From contig DASZZN010000045.1 in assembly GCA_035544955.1 (NCBI GenBank), positions 99,916 through 163,915 of the forward strand: DNA of 64,000 bases, in the 5' to 3' direction. Shown piece after piece: positions 30,320 to 39,977 of the stretch. The position numbers were made by a program, and so were the translations under genes. Position 1 is the first letter of the stretch. The number at the start of each line of letters is the position of its first letter. The notes under the pieces were generated by a model, which was not told the origin of the DNA, ran no database searches, and saw only the letters and a program-made list of their open reading frames with translations. Source of the stretch: Candidatus Dormiibacterota bacterium. Lineage in GTDB: Bacteria > Chloroflexota > Dormibacteria > CF-121.

Positions 30320-31839
30320 CTCTGCTTCGCCGCGTCACCAGCACGGTCGCGCTCCGCGGACTCCTGTTCACGGCCATCTTCAGCCTCGCGGCGGTGCCTC
30401 CCCTCGATCCCGACCTCTGGTGGCACCTGGCAAACGGACGATTGATGCTGGCGACGAGCTCGATCCCGCACGTCGACGTTTATTCGTTCAGCGCGGCCGG
30501 CCACGCATGGGTGATGCACGAATGGCTCGCCGATCTCGGGATGTATCTCCTCTATCAGGCCGGCGGCCTGCCGTGGCTGGTCGGTGTCTTCGCCGGGGTG
30601 GTGACGGCATCGGCGCTCTGCCTCTACCTGCTCCTTCGGCGCACTGGACTCCCGGCCTCTGCGGCGTCCGTCCTGACGCTGGTCGGCGCGCTGGCCGGGT
30701 CGACCGCCTGGGGAGCCCGGCCTCAGCTGCTCAACGTCCTCTTCTGCGGCATTCTTCTGCTCGGGCTGATCGAGTACCGAGCGGGCCGGCTGCACGCGTG
30801 GATGTTGCCGCCCTTCATCTGGCTCTGGGCCAACCTGCACTCGGCGTTCCTGGTGGGTGTCATCATCAGCGGGCTCTTCCTCGCGGGCGAAGCGATCGAC
30901 GCCTGGCGATCGCGGGAGGGCGCCATGCCGCGTCGCCGGCTGACGGCGCTGGCTGCGGCGATCGCGGCGGGCAGCCTGCTATCGGTGATCAACCCGTTCG
31001 GCATCCAGACCGTCCTCTTTTCGCTCGGCACGCTGACCTCGCCGCTGATCCAGAACAACATCCAGGAATGGGCCTCCCCGGACTTCCACTCACTGCCCGG
31101 GCTGCTCGTCGAAGGGATCATCTTCCTGCTGCTCGGCGGCCTCGCCACTCGACGCGTCAACGCCCGCAGCAGCGAGTGGTTGCTGGCATTTGCCCTTCTC
31201 TACCTCGCGCTCTCCTCGCAGCGGCATGTGCCGCTCTTCGTCCTCGGCGCGGCGCCGCTCATTGGACGCTGCGCCCAGGCGTTGCTGAGCCTCGCCGCAA
31301 GCCTGTTCCCGCCGGCCGACCGGCGCGCGGTCGCGCAGGTAGGCTTCGGCCGCACGCCCGCTCGAGGCACCAACCTGACGCTGGGCGCGGTCAACCTGGC
31401 GCTCCTGATCGTGGTTGGCGCCGGCATGATCGCCTATCGGGCGGTGCCCAACCTGCGGCCGGCCGCGGAGGCCACCGCGATCAGGGCCGTGCTTCCGGTG
31501 CAGGGGGCGGACACGCTACAGCGGACCGGCCGGCCGCTGCGCGTCTTCAACTACTACGACTTCGGCGGATACCTCGTCTGGCGACTCTATCCAGACGGCG
31601 GCCGGGTCTTCATCGACGGTCGCGTCGAGGTCTACGGCGCCCAGGTCTTCAGCCAGTACCTCCGCGTGAGCTACCTGGCCTCCGGCTGGCAGGACGTGCT
31701 CGCGCAGGCACACCCGGACGCGATCGTGCTTCCCACCGCGCATCCACTGACCGGCATCCTGGGGCAGGACCCGGCGTGGAGGGTGTTGAGCCGGGACGAG
31801 GTAGCCACCGTGTTCATCCGAGTAGGCTTCGCTCAATGA
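30313..31839 (+). CDS. Polytopic membrane protein, putative GT-C glycosyltransferase ('DPDxWWH' family)
   Basis: A 508-residue protein with about ten hydrophobic segments. After the first span comes LDPDLWWHLANGRLML, then HVDVYSFSAAGHAWVMHEWL. A large C-terminal domain contains FNYYDFGGYLVWRL and VFIDGRVEVYG. A paralogue with the same motifs is at 43630-45219. Acidic motifs in the first outer loop and many spans are typical of GT-C enzymes that use polyprenyl-phosphate sugars, but no named family is certain. GTG 30313 gives the N-terminal length seen in the paralogue; in-frame starts at 30229 and 30250 lie within or before the repeat. Confidence 0.7.
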   Translation: MGALLRRVTSTVALRGLLFTAIFSLAAVPPLDPDLWWHLANGRLMLATSSIPHVDVYSFSAAGHAWVMHEWLADLGMYLLYQAGGLPWLVGVFAGVVTASALCLYLLLRRTGLPASAASVLTLVGALAGSTAWGARPQLLNVLFCGILLLGLIEYRAGRLHAWMLPPFIWLWANLHSAFLVGVIISGLFLAGEAIDAWRSREGAMPRRRLTALAAAIAAGSLLSVINPFGIQTVLFSLGTLTSPLIQNNIQEWASPDFHSLPGLLVEGIIFLLLGGLATRRVNARSSEWLLAFALLYLALSSQRHVPLFVLGAAPLIGRCAQALLSLAASLFPPADRRAVAQVGFGRTPARGTNLTLGAVNLALLIVVGAGMIAYRAVPNLRPAAEATAIRAVLPVQGADTLQRTGRPLRVFNYYDFGGYLVWRLYPDGGRVFIDGRVEVYGAQVFSQYLRVSYLASGWQDVLAQAHPDAIVLPTAHPLTGILGQDPAWRVLSRDEVATVFIRVGFAQ

Positions 31840-32558
31840 GCCCGGTCGCACCGGCGGTGGAGATCAGCGCGGTGATGCCCGCCTACAACGAGGAAGCCAA
31901 CCTCGAGCAGTCGGTGGGGCGGATGGCGACCGCGCTGCAGACCTTCGCCCGCGGATTCGAGATCATCGTCGTTGACGACGGCAGCCAGGACGGTACCGCG
32001 GCACTGCTCGAACAACTCAAGGCGGCGCACAGAAACCTCCGGGTCATCCGCCACCAGGTCAACCGCGGCTACGGCGCCGCGCTGCGGTCGGGCTTCGATG
32101 CGGCGCGCTTCGGCTGGATCTTCTTGATGGATGCCGACAACCAGTTCGATCCGGCGGAAGTCGAGCTGCTGCTCGCCCACGCCGCGGATGCCGACATCGT
32201 GGCCGGCTACCGCAGGCACCGGCGCGATCCGCTGCTTCGGCGGCTCAATGCCTGGGCGTTCTTCACGCTGGTCCGCTTCCTGTTCGGCCGGCTGGTGCGC
32301 GACGTGAATTGCGCCTTCCGGCTCACCCGCAAGGAGCTCGTCGCCCACATGGACCTTCACTCGGAGGGGGCGCTGATCAATACCGAGATGCTCGTGCTCG
32401 CTCGCCAGCTGCATGCGCGGGTGGTCGAGGTCCCGGTGCACCACTACCCCAGAAAGGCGGGCAAACAGACCGGGGCCAACATCCGGGTCGTGTTCCGCGC
32501 GTTTGCCGAGCTGTTGGCTTTCCGCGCGGAGATGCGGAAGGTGGAGCGCGCGGCATGA
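31836..32558 (+). CDS. GT2 polyprenyl-phosphate sugar synthase-like glycosyltransferase
   Basis: A 240-residue GT-A protein: EISAVMPAYNEEANLEQSV, FEIIVVDDGSQDGTAALL, IFLMDADNQFDPAEVELLL (DXD) and a DVNCAFRLTRKELV segment. It lacks C-terminal membrane spans. The pattern is that of dolichol-phosphate mannose synthase-like enzymes, which load a sugar onto a polyprenyl phosphate for use by GT-C enzymes such as those around it. It overlaps the preceding and following genes by 4 bp each (ATGA), forming a tight trio. Confidence 0.88.
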   Translation: MSPVAPAVEISAVMPAYNEEANLEQSVGRMATALQTFARGFEIIVVDDGSQDGTAALLEQLKAAHRNLRVIRHQVNRGYGAALRSGFDAARFGWIFLMDADNQFDPAEVELLLAHAADADIVAGYRRHRRDPLLRRLNAWAFFTLVRFLFGRLVRDVNCAFRLTRKELVAHMDLHSEGALINTEMLVLARQLHARVVEVPVHHYPRKAGKQTGANIRVVFRAFAELLAFRAEMRKVERAA

Positions 32559-33313
32559 CTCCCGAGATCTCGATCGTCATCCCTGCCTTCAACGAGGCGC
32601 TCCGGCTACCGGCGACGCTCGATCGGGTTGAACGCCACCTCGGCACGATCAACATTCCCGCCGAGGTGATCGTGGTGGACGATGGCAGCCGTGACAACAC
32701 CGTTCAGGTCGTGCGAGAGCGCGCCGCCCGCTGGCCGCAGCTCTCAGTGGTCGTGGCGGAGCGCAATGGCGGCAAGGGGGGCGCTGTCCGCCTCGGGATG
32801 GCCGCAGCACGCGGCCGCTACCGGATCTTCAGCGACGCGGACCTCAGTGTCCCGATCGACGACATGGAGAAGCTGCTGCGACCGCTCCGCGCGGGTGCCG
32901 GGGTCGCGATCGCCTCGCGCGGCTTGCGGGAATCACAGGTGGAGCTTCATCAGCCGTGGTATCGGGAGACGATGGGAAAGATCTTCAACCGGCTGGTGCG
33001 GATCTTCGTGCTCGGTGGCGTCAACGACACCCAATGCGGCTTCAAAGCGTTCACGGCTGAGGCGGCGGACCGCGTCTTCCCGCAGCTACAAACGCGCGGA
33101 TTCGGCTTCGACGTCGAGGTGCTCTACCGGGCGAAACAGGCCGGGTACCAGATCGTCGAAGTCCCCACCCGCTGGATCAACTCACCGCAGAGCCGGGTGC
33201 ATCCGATCCGGCACTCGGCCATGATGTTTCTCGAGCTGCTCGCGATCCCGGGGCGCGTGCGCAAGCATCCGACCCCGGCGGCCAAAGACGACCAGCGGCG
33301 CGCTTCAGCCTGA
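32555..33313 (+). CDS. GT2 dolichyl-phosphate beta-glucosyltransferase-like protein
   Basis: A 252-residue GT-A protein: EISIVIPAFNEALRLPATLD, VIVVDDGSRDNTVQVV, ERNGGKGGAVRLGMAAARGR, IFSDADLSVPIDDMEKLL and DTQCGFKAFTAEAADRVF. These match the ALG5-like branch making polyprenyl-phosphate glucose. Coupled to the preceding GT2 (ATGA overlap), it would supply a second lipid-linked donor. The ATG 32555 start is supported by homology; the frame is open further upstream without similarity. Confidence 0.88.
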   Translation: MTPEISIVIPAFNEALRLPATLDRVERHLGTINIPAEVIVVDDGSRDNTVQVVRERAARWPQLSVVVAERNGGKGGAVRLGMAAARGRYRIFSDADLSVPIDDMEKLLRPLRAGAGVAIASRGLRESQVELHQPWYRETMGKIFNRLVRIFVLGGVNDTQCGFKAFTAEAADRVFPQLQTRGFGFDVEVLYRAKQAGYQIVEVPTRWINSPQSRVHPIRHSAMMFLELLAIPGRVRKHPTPAAKDDQRRASA

Positions 33314-33321
33314 ATCAATCC

Positions 33322-34143
33322 TCAATTTGGGGTGGCGCCAAGCCGCTTCGCCAGCTCATCCAGGACACCATCGGCATGTCGGCCGACCAGTTCATCTCGC
33401 TGCTTGCACCGGGCCAGCGCATCCCGAATAACAGCCGCGTCGCGAACGATCGATGAAGCGCTGGCTTCGCTGATAACGTCCCAGACCACATTGAGCACAA
33501 TCGTCGACTGCACGATGTCTGCCGCCTCAAGCAATTCCAGCAAGCGGGGTAACGCTTCCCGCGAGCCCAACAACCACGCTGCACCGAGCAATGCTGCTCG
33601 GGGCTGAAACGCCGTCTCTTTGTTGAGTCGCTCATTCAGCATCGGCAGCGACCTTCCATCACCCCTCAAGGCGATGACACGGGCAACGTTGGCGCGCACC
33701 GTCGGATCGGAATCATCGATGGCCCGCTGGGCAAAGGACAGGACTCGACTGTCGTCGAACGCGGCAAGCGCCTCCGCCGCGCAGATCCGAACTAGCTCGT
33801 CCGAGTCGCTGGTGAGAAGACGCCCGAGACTGTTTATGGCTGGTTCGTATCGAAGGGCGCCGAGAGACTCGGCCGCGCACGAGCGGACGAAGGCCTCGCG
33901 ATCGGTAAGCAAAGGGAGAAGCGCCTCGCCGTATCGGCTGGGCGCTTTGATGCCCAAGTACCCGAGAGCTTCAGCGGCGCTGGAGCGGATGGCAGAGTCG
34001 GCCGAGCGCAGCAGCTCGGCGAGGAGCGGCGCTGCCTCATAGACTCGGGATTTCTCAGCCTCGACGATCGCCGGCGCTTGGATCGCGGTATCAGTCGACC
34101 GCAGCCGCTCCAGCAATTCCGACGAAGCCGCGTCACGCATCAC
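33322..34143 (-). CDS. HEAT-repeat (PBS-lyase type) protein
   Basis: A 273-residue soluble protein made of about seven degenerate HEAT repeats: for example SAAEALGYLG, SCAAESLGALRYEP, ICAAEALAAFDD and ANVARVIALRGD at roughly 30-residue spacing. Such solenoids serve as protein-binding scaffolds. It ends 8 bp from the convergent GT2 gene and lies directly upstream of the minus-strand membrane protein genes but is transcribed away from them. The start is GTG 34143 or ATG 34140. No specific function is evident. Confidence 0.8.
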   Translation of the reverse strand: MMRDAASSELLERLRSTDTAIQAPAIVEAEKSRVYEAAPLLAELLRSADSAIRSSAAEALGYLGIKAPSRYGEALLPLLTDREAFVRSCAAESLGALRYEPAINSLGRLLTSDSDELVRICAAEALAAFDDSRVLSFAQRAIDDSDPTVRANVARVIALRGDGRSLPMLNERLNKETAFQPRAALLGAAWLLGSREALPRLLELLEAADIVQSTIVLNVVWDVISEASASSIVRDAAVIRDALARCKQRDELVGRHADGVLDELAKRLGATPN

Positions 34144-34152
34144 AGACCTTGC

Positions 34153-35787
34153 TTACTTAGCTAACTCAACTCGGTAGATCGCCACTGTCCCATCCTGATG
34201 CACAAGTTGGAGGTAGGGCTGGTTTGCTGGTTGATAACCGGTCAGCACCTCATCTGGCCCCCAGTAGAGCAGCGTGATGCCGTTGTCGTGTAGGAAGGCT
34301 CGCACCGTCGACTCGGGCTGTCCCGATTTCAAGACCGCGCCTACCTTGCGGATTTTCTGGAAGTAATCGAGCGTCTCGCTGTAGTGGCCCACGTACACCT
34401 GGACGCCGGCCCAGGCGGGGAGCAGCTGGCCGGCCCCCGGTGAGGAGAGCGCCCGGTCGCTTTGCTGATGATGCGACGACAGCCACTGCATCGCCTGCCA
34501 GGCGTCGCCGCCGATGTAGGCTTCCGTGAAGGCGCCCGACGCGAATCGCAGCGCGATCGCCAGCACCAGCGCCGATGAGAGGCAGCAGGCCATCACCAGC
34601 ATGGCCTCGATCCGGCGGCCGCGGGCGCGCCGCAGGCGCGAGGTCAGCGTCCTGATGCCGACCGCGGCCAGCACCCCGATCGGGACATAGAGCGCGTCGA
34701 GCAGCCGGCGCTGGATGTTCGCGATGTTGGGCAGGTAGAGCAGCGCGATCACCAGCGGTGGCCATACGGACAGGAGCGCGAGGCCCCGGTCGCGGCACCG
34801 CCAGGCGATCACCATTCCGAGAATGGCGGCCAGCAACGGCAGGCCCAGGCTGAGCGCGAGGCTGAGAGGGCCGGGTGCCTGGTGTCGCCACTGGCGTGCC
34901 CACTCGGCGATCGTCGGATCGCGGAAGAGGATCCAGGCGTTGTAGCCGAGCAGCGGGATGGTCGCCAGGAACGGGACCGCCTGCGCCGCGGCCGAGCGCA
35001 TCGAGGGCCGGGCCCCCCAGGCGTTAAGCACCGCTTGATAGGCGACCCAGATGACACCGAGGACCGGGATCATCTGCGGATGGATCGCGGTGAGGGCGAT
35101 CAGTGCCGCGGACGTCAGCGCCAGCGGGCGCCAGGCGGGCGCCTCGGCGATGCGGAGCAGGCCCAGCAGGGCTGCGATGATCAGCGCGGTCGCCCAGGCG
35201 AAGTGGGGGATCGCGAGGATCGAGTACCAGCCACTGATCTCCGGAAGGTGGAGGTCGAGGGCCTCGAGCTGGCTGCCAAAAACGGAAGGGTTGCCCAACG
35301 CCTGCGCCAGAAACCCCGCCCCGGAGCCGAGGATCACGAGCACCAGGCCGAGCCGGCGAAGGTCGGGCTGCAGCAACCGCCGGCAAAGCTGGTCGGCGGC
35401 GATGATCAACGCGACCGCGCCCGAGATGCGGGCGACGTGATAGGCGGCGATCAGCGGCAGATGGAGGAGCGCGGCCAGGTGACCGAACAGGATGTAGAAG
35501 GAGAAGAGGAAGACTCCGCCGTGCGGCTCGCTGGTATAGGGGTCGTTCCAGAGCCATGAGCCGTCCGCCCCTTGGCGCATCTTCGCGAGGTAGGTTGTGG
35601 CATCGTCGGCGATGAAAAAGAAGCCGGCGAAGTGATGGCCCGGCGGCGTCCAGATGTAGGCGAGGAGATAGGGGAGGAGAGACGCGAGCGCCACGATCGC
35701 CGAGAACACGAGCGCGAAGCGCGGCCATTGCCGTGCCCTCGGCCGAGGCGCGGTCGCCAGTCGCTTTAGCGGGAGCGCAGCAGCCAT
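34153..35787 (-). CDS. Polytopic membrane protein, putative GT-C transferase ('AxDAxxY' family)
   Basis: A 544-residue protein with roughly ten to twelve hydrophobic segments. The first outer loop contains FFFIADDATTYLAKMRQG and WNDPYTSEPHGGVFLF. The C-terminal soluble part has GGDAWQAMQWLSSHHQQ, then a region on 'stage' residues such as QVYVGHYSETLDYF. The paralogue at 38379-39977 has the same plan. An acidic motif in the first loop and a periplasmic-type C-terminus fit GT-C enzymes, but the substrate is unknown. It overlaps the upstream GT87 gene by 22 bp on the minus strand. Confidence 0.7.
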   Translation of the reverse strand: MAAALPLKRLATAPRPRARQWPRFALVFSAIVALASLLPYLLAYIWTPPGHHFAGFFFIADDATTYLAKMRQGADGSWLWNDPYTSEPHGGVFLFSFYILFGHLAALLHLPLIAAYHVARISGAVALIIAADQLCRRLLQPDLRRLGLVLVILGSGAGFLAQALGNPSVFGSQLEALDLHLPEISGWYSILAIPHFAWATALIIAALLGLLRIAEAPAWRPLALTSAALIALTAIHPQMIPVLGVIWVAYQAVLNAWGARPSMRSAAAQAVPFLATIPLLGYNAWILFRDPTIAEWARQWRHQAPGPLSLALSLGLPLLAAILGMVIAWRCRDRGLALLSVWPPLVIALLYLPNIANIQRRLLDALYVPIGVLAAVGIRTLTSRLRRARGRRIEAMLVMACCLSSALVLAIALRFASGAFTEAYIGGDAWQAMQWLSSHHQQSDRALSSPGAGQLLPAWAGVQVYVGHYSETLDYFQKIRKVGAVLKSGQPESTVRAFLHDNGITLLYWGPDEVLTGYQPANQPYLQLVHQDGTVAIYRVELAK

Positions 35788-37004
35788 GGGCCGAATAGGA
35801 ACAGGATCAACATTGCGAGAAAGAAGACATTCGCGCCGACGATGACCATCGCGTCACCCGTCTGCGCGGAACGGAAGCCGGCCTGACCGAAGACGGGACC
35901 CACTGACCAACGGGCGACCACGCTGAAGATCACCAGCAGCCCCGCCAGGCCGGCTGTGGGCACCGGTGGCCAGTGGCGCTCGGCGAGCGCGATCGCGCCG
36001 ATCCAGATAACAGGCAGCAGGATGACCAGGTGATGAGGCCAGGTGACGGAGGACAGCAGCGGAAGCAAGGGGAGGAAGGCGGCGGCGCGCGCCAGCGCCG
36101 GCTGGCCGGCCGCCCGCCAGAACCAGAACGCGATCAGCAGGATCCCCCCGATGGCCGGCAGCAGGAGCGCCCAGGAGAGCGCGATCCACGGTGTCGTGTA
36201 GGGATTCGCGCTGAAGAAGCGCAAGACCACGCCGGCGAGCGACTGGTTCGCGTAGAACGCGGTCCCCTTCGAGAGCGCCGGGAGCACCTGGCGGAAGAAG
36301 ACGAGCGTGTCGTCAAATCGAACGAGCGCAGCCGCCGCCGTCAGGGCGGCGAGGGCGCCGATCATCCAGGCGGCCGCACGAAAACGCCGGTCAAGGAGCA
36401 GCCAGACCAGCAGGATGATGGGAGTCAGCTTCAGCGCCACCGCCGCGCCCAGCGTGATGCCGAACCTCGGTTTGCCCTGCACGATGCCGGCGACGCCGAC
36501 GGTGACGAGTAGCAGGACCAGTAGGTTGGCCTGACCCTGGACCGAATCGATCCAGAGGGGATAGAAGGTGAGGGTCGCACAGAGGATCGCGGTGACGGCC
36601 AACGCCGGCGGCCGAAGCCAGCGAAGCATGAGGACCATGGTCGCCGCCAGCGCGGCCTGTCCGATCAGGAGCCAGACCACGTTGGCGGCGGCATCCGGCA
36701 GGGCCGCTAGAAGCGCCACCAAAAGGGCAAAGGCCGGTGGATAGATGTAGGCCGGGCGCAAGGCCGGGTCCGGGAAGGGATGGTGGAGAAACGTGGCATA
36801 CAGGGGCTGCCCCTGCCAGATCGCGCGGCCCGCCGTCAGATAGGCGTCCAGGTCCTGGTGATGCGTGGCGCCCTGGATCAGCACCAGGACATAGATGGCG
36901 AGCGCCGAGCCCACCAGCGCGGCCTGGGCGACAAAGGCCGGCCGCACCTTCCGGACGGCCCGGGCGGCCGCGCCTGCCGGAGCCGCGAGGGGAGGCGTCG
37001 ACAC
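35766..37004 (-). CDS. GT87/DUF2029 family membrane glycosyltransferase
   Basis: A 412-residue polytopic protein. The first outer loop has DLDAYLTAGRAIWQGQPLY, then YIYPPAFALLVALLAAL, a VQGQANLLVLLL span and ALKLTPIILLVWLLL, the order typical of DUF2029/GT87 (actinobacterial lipomannan alpha-mannosyltransferases that use polyprenyl-phosphate mannose). FYANQSLAGVVLRFF recurs in the GT87 at 60730. The GTG start is only 16 bp from the plus-strand frame at 37021. It is coupled to the next gene by a 22-bp overlap. Confidence 0.85.
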   Translation of the reverse strand: MSTPPLAAPAGAAARAVRKVRPAFVAQAALVGSALAIYVLVLIQGATHHQDLDAYLTAGRAIWQGQPLYATFLHHPFPDPALRPAYIYPPAFALLVALLAALPDAAANVVWLLIGQAALAATMVLMLRWLRPPALAVTAILCATLTFYPLWIDSVQGQANLLVLLLVTVGVAGIVQGKPRFGITLGAAVALKLTPIILLVWLLLDRRFRAAAWMIGALAALTAAAALVRFDDTLVFFRQVLPALSKGTAFYANQSLAGVVLRFFSANPYTTPWIALSWALLLPAIGGILLIAFWFWRAAGQPALARAAAFLPLLPLLSSVTWPHHLVILLPVIWIGAIALAERHWPPVPTAGLAGLLVIFSVVARWSVGPVFGQAGFRSAQTGDAMVIVGANVFFLAMLILFLFGPWLLRSR

Positions 37005-37062
37005 TGCCCAGCTATAACGAGTGGGAGAAGGGGTTCCTCACACTCGGCGTTACACCGTCGTC

Positions 37063-38379
37063 ATGGCTGGCGCCCCCCCGCCGGCCGGTGGACTTCGGGC
37101 GTCGCTGACCCGTGCCGCCGCCCGGCTGACCACCCCCGTCGGATACCTTGGCGTCCTCGGCGGGCTGCAGGTCTTGCTGCTCTGGGTGCTGCACGAGCGC
37201 TACGGGATCGGGCTCGCCCTGCTCGCGACCGTGGTCCTCATTGGGCTGCTGGCACTGCTCGCAACGAAGGGCCGGTGGCGCGAGAAGCTCTGGGGCGTCT
37301 GCCTGCTCGGCGCGTTGACCGCTGTCGGCCCCACGCTCATCGGCACGGTGCAGCGCCCGCGCGTCGGCTTGACGACCGAGCACGACGGCCTGCTCCAGCT
37401 CGAATCCGCGGTCGACCGCCTCCTCAACGGGCAGCCAATCTATGGCGCCGACTGGTCCCACACCCCGATGGCGGCCATCGGCTGGGACCTGACCCCAGGC
37501 GCCAATCCAGCGCTTCATCACCTGGCGTATTACCCGCTCACGGTCCTGGTCGGGATCCCGTTCCGCCTGGTCACGGGCGCGCTCGGGCTGCCCTTCGACT
37601 ACCGCACCGTCCTCATCGCCTTTGCCGTCCTCGGGATGATCGCGATCATCGCGCTCCCCATCAGCCTCGAGCGCCGGTTCCTGGTCATCACGGCCGTCTA
37701 TGCGAGCCCGCTGATCACGCTCTACTTGTGGTCGGGCCGCACCGACATCCAGTTCCTCTCGCTGGTGCTGCTGACGCTCGCCCTGCTCTCGCGCGGCCAT
37801 CCCACGCTTGCGGCCGGCGCGTTGGGCGTGGCCGTCGCCTTGAAACCGTTCGCCTGGGTGGCGGTGCCGTTTCTCCTGCTGGTGCTCCTCATCCGATGGC
37901 GCGCCGACCATTCGCGCCGCGACCTCGTCGCCGGGCTCGCCGCGCTGGCGGTGGTGCCGGCCGTGACGATCCTTCCGTTTTTCGTCGCGAATCCCAGGGC
38001 GTTCTGGACCGACGTCGTCCTCTACACGAGCGGCGGCGTTTCCGATGCCTATCCGATCGCCGGCTACGGCTTCGGGGACCTGCTCTACACGCTTCACGTC
38101 ATCGCCCGGCGCACCGACAGCTTTCCGTTTGCGATCTTCGAGCTTGCCGCATCGGTGCCGGTCCTCTGGTTGACCGCCCGCGCCTTCCTCCGCCGCCCGA
38201 CGCTGGCGCGCTGGATGTCCGGCTATGCCTGCGTCCTGCTCGCCGTCACCTTCTTCGCCCGCTTCTTCAATGACAACTACGCGGCCGTCGTCGTCACGCT
38301 CTTCCTCTGTGTCCTGCCACTCGGCGATCTGAGCCTCGCGCCCACGCGAGCCGCCCAGGCCGGGCGGATCGCCGCCTGA
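37063..38379 (+). CDS. Polytopic membrane protein, GT87-like
   Basis: A 438-residue protein with about ten hydrophobic segments and a first outer loop containing EHDGLLQLESAVDRLLNGQP and HHLAYYPLTVLVGIPF. Later it has ASPLITLYLWSGRTDIQFLS and VAVALKPFAWVAVPFLLL, matching the GT87 'K-P' helix. Family membership is likely but more distant than that of its neighbours. ATG 37063 is preferred because a TATAAC hexamer at 37013-37018 would lie upstream; the frame is open from GTG 37021. The stop overlaps the next ATG (TGATG). Confidence 0.7.
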   Translation: MAGAPPPAGGLRASLTRAAARLTTPVGYLGVLGGLQVLLLWVLHERYGIGLALLATVVLIGLLALLATKGRWREKLWGVCLLGALTAVGPTLIGTVQRPRVGLTTEHDGLLQLESAVDRLLNGQPIYGADWSHTPMAAIGWDLTPGANPALHHLAYYPLTVLVGIPFRLVTGALGLPFDYRTVLIAFAVLGMIAIIALPISLERRFLVITAVYASPLITLYLWSGRTDIQFLSLVLLTLALLSRGHPTLAAGALGVAVALKPFAWVAVPFLLLVLLIRWRADHSRRDLVAGLAALAVVPAVTILPFFVANPRAFWTDVVLYTSGGVSDAYPIAGYGFGDLLYTLHVIARRTDSFPFAIFELAASVPVLWLTARAFLRRPTLARWMSGYACVLLAVTFFARFFNDNYAAVVVTLFLCVLPLGDLSLAPTRAAQAGRIAA

Positions 38380-39977
38380 TGGCCGTGGCGCGCCGCCAGT
38401 GGGCGGCAGAGCCCGCTGACCGACCGACGCGGGTTCCGTCCGGGTGGCGCTGGCCAGCCGTGTTCACCGCGGTCATGTGTCTGCTGACCCTGCCGCCGAT
38501 CCTGATCGCCGCGCTTCGGGCGCCCGCGGGCAGCGTGTTTCCCGGCTACGTGGTCATCGCGCGTGATGCCTACGTGTACCAATCGATGTGGCGCGCCGGA
38601 TGGCACGGGGCGTGGCTCTTCCATCCGGCCTACACCGCCGAGTCGCTCCCGGGGATCCTGCTCTATCCCTGGTACCTGTGGCCCGCCCATCTGATCGGCT
38701 GGGCCGCGGGGCCCTGGCTCTATCACCTGGCGCGGTTGCTGGGCGCGGCGGCGTTGCTGATGGCCATTTCCCTGCTCACCAGGGAGCTCTTCCGGCCGCG
38801 GGTGCTGCGGCGCTGGGCCTTCGTGCTGTGTGCGTTGGGCGGGGGCATCGGCACCTTGCTACCGCACGACGTCCGGATCGGCCCGCTGACGAGCCACGCG
38901 ACGGAGATGAGCTCTCCGGGCAGCAGCGTCGCCGACCTGATCTCCATGGCGCCACACCTGCCCTGGGCGTTGGCCTTGCTGTGCTGGACGATGGTGGTCG
39001 CGCTGCGGCTGCGCCGGGCTGGCGGTCGCGCGCTGGTGGCGAGCGGCCTGCTGGCGGTGCTCGGGCTGCAGCTGATCTATCCCCAGCTCGCGCTGCTGAT
39101 GCTGGCCGCCGTCGGCGGCTGGTCGCTCCTGCGGCGTCAGCGCCGCGCCATCTGGTTTACGGCGGGGTCGGCGCTGATCCAGCTGCCCTACCTTGGCTAC
39201 CTGCTCTGGGTCTGGCAAACATCGCCCAACGCGTTGCGCGTCATCAGGTCGTCGCTCGAGGTCGGCGACCTGTTTGGCTTCCTCGTCCTATCGCACCTGG
39301 TGGCGAGCGGACTGATCCTGATCGCTCTGCTCAGCCGGCGGTTGCGTGGTGATCTGCTGCTCCCAGCATTCTGGATCGCGGGAATGACGCTCTTCATGTT
39401 TGCGCCGGGGATCAACGGCACGCTCGGTCGCAGTTTCATGGCCAGCTCGGTGCCATTTGGTCTTTGTGCGGCGCCCGGCCTGCTCGTTGTGCTTCGCCGG
39501 CTGCGCACCGTCCGGTGGCGCCGCCGGGTGCTCGCCATCACCCTGGTTGCGTCGAGCTTTTACGGCATCTTCAGCCTGGCACAGCCGTACTGGATCGCGG
39601 CCTTCCGTCTCGATCCCCGTGCCGAGTACGAGAGCCACGGCGAGGCGGCCGTTCTGGCTCGCCTCGCGCCGTATGTGTCCGCGCGCGACGTGGTGCTGAC
39701 CACCTACCTCGATGGGATCTTCGTCCCCGCGCAGACGAGCGCGCGCGCCTTCAACGGCCACCCGGAGATGACGATCGACGCTCGGCGCAAGTCGGACGAA
39801 GCGCTCGCCTTCTTCACCACGTTGAGCGCATCCCGCCGCGCGGCCTTCCTCCAGGCGGACGGGATCGACTATGTGCTGACCACCGACCCGGCCTTCGCCG
39901 CGCGGCTCGCGCCTGATCCGGCCCTGGAAATGATCGACCTCGAGGATACGGCCGCGCTCTTCCGGGTGCGGCCATGA
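38379..39977 (+). CDS. Polytopic membrane protein, putative GT-C transferase ('AxDAxxY' family)
   Basis: A 532-residue paralogue of the protein at 34153-35787: GYVVIARDAYVYQSMWRAG and FHPAYTAESLPGILLYPWY in the first loop, about ten spans, and a C-terminal domain with DVVLTTYLDGIFVPAQTSAR and VLTTDPAFAARL, as in the other copy. Its place inside a run of GT87 genes and its topology argue for a lipid-linked-sugar transferase or a partner of one. It starts at the overlapping TGATG and ends in a 4-bp ATGA overlap with the next gene. Confidence 0.7.
   Translation: MAVARRQWAAEPADRPTRVPSGWRWPAVFTAVMCLLTLPPILIAALRAPAGSVFPGYVVIARDAYVYQSMWRAGWHGAWLFHPAYTAESLPGILLYPWYLWPAHLIGWAAGPWLYHLARLLGAAALLMAISLLTRELFRPRVLRRWAFVLCALGGGIGTLLPHDVRIGPLTSHATEMSSPGSSVADLISMAPHLPWALALLCWTMVVALRLRRAGGRALVASGLLAVLGLQLIYPQLALLMLAAVGGWSLLRRQRRAIWFTAGSALIQLPYLGYLLWVWQTSPNALRVIRSSLEVGDLFGFLVLSHLVASGLILIALLSRRLRGDLLLPAFWIAGMTLFMFAPGINGTLGRSFMASSVPFGLCAAPGLLVVLRRLRTVRWRRRVLAITLVASSFYGIFSLAQPYWIAAFRLDPRAEYESHGEAAVLARLAPYVSARDVVLTTYLDGIFVPAQTSARAFNGHPEMTIDARRKSDEALAFFTTLSASRRAAFLQADGIDYVLTTDPAFAARLAPDPALEMIDLEDTAALFRVRP

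Noticed and set aside
30420..31835. Long plus-strand frame joined to the GT2 gene at 31836
   Set aside because: It overlaps the membrane protein gene in another frame and reads R/A/P/G-rich; homology begins only at the ATG at 31836.
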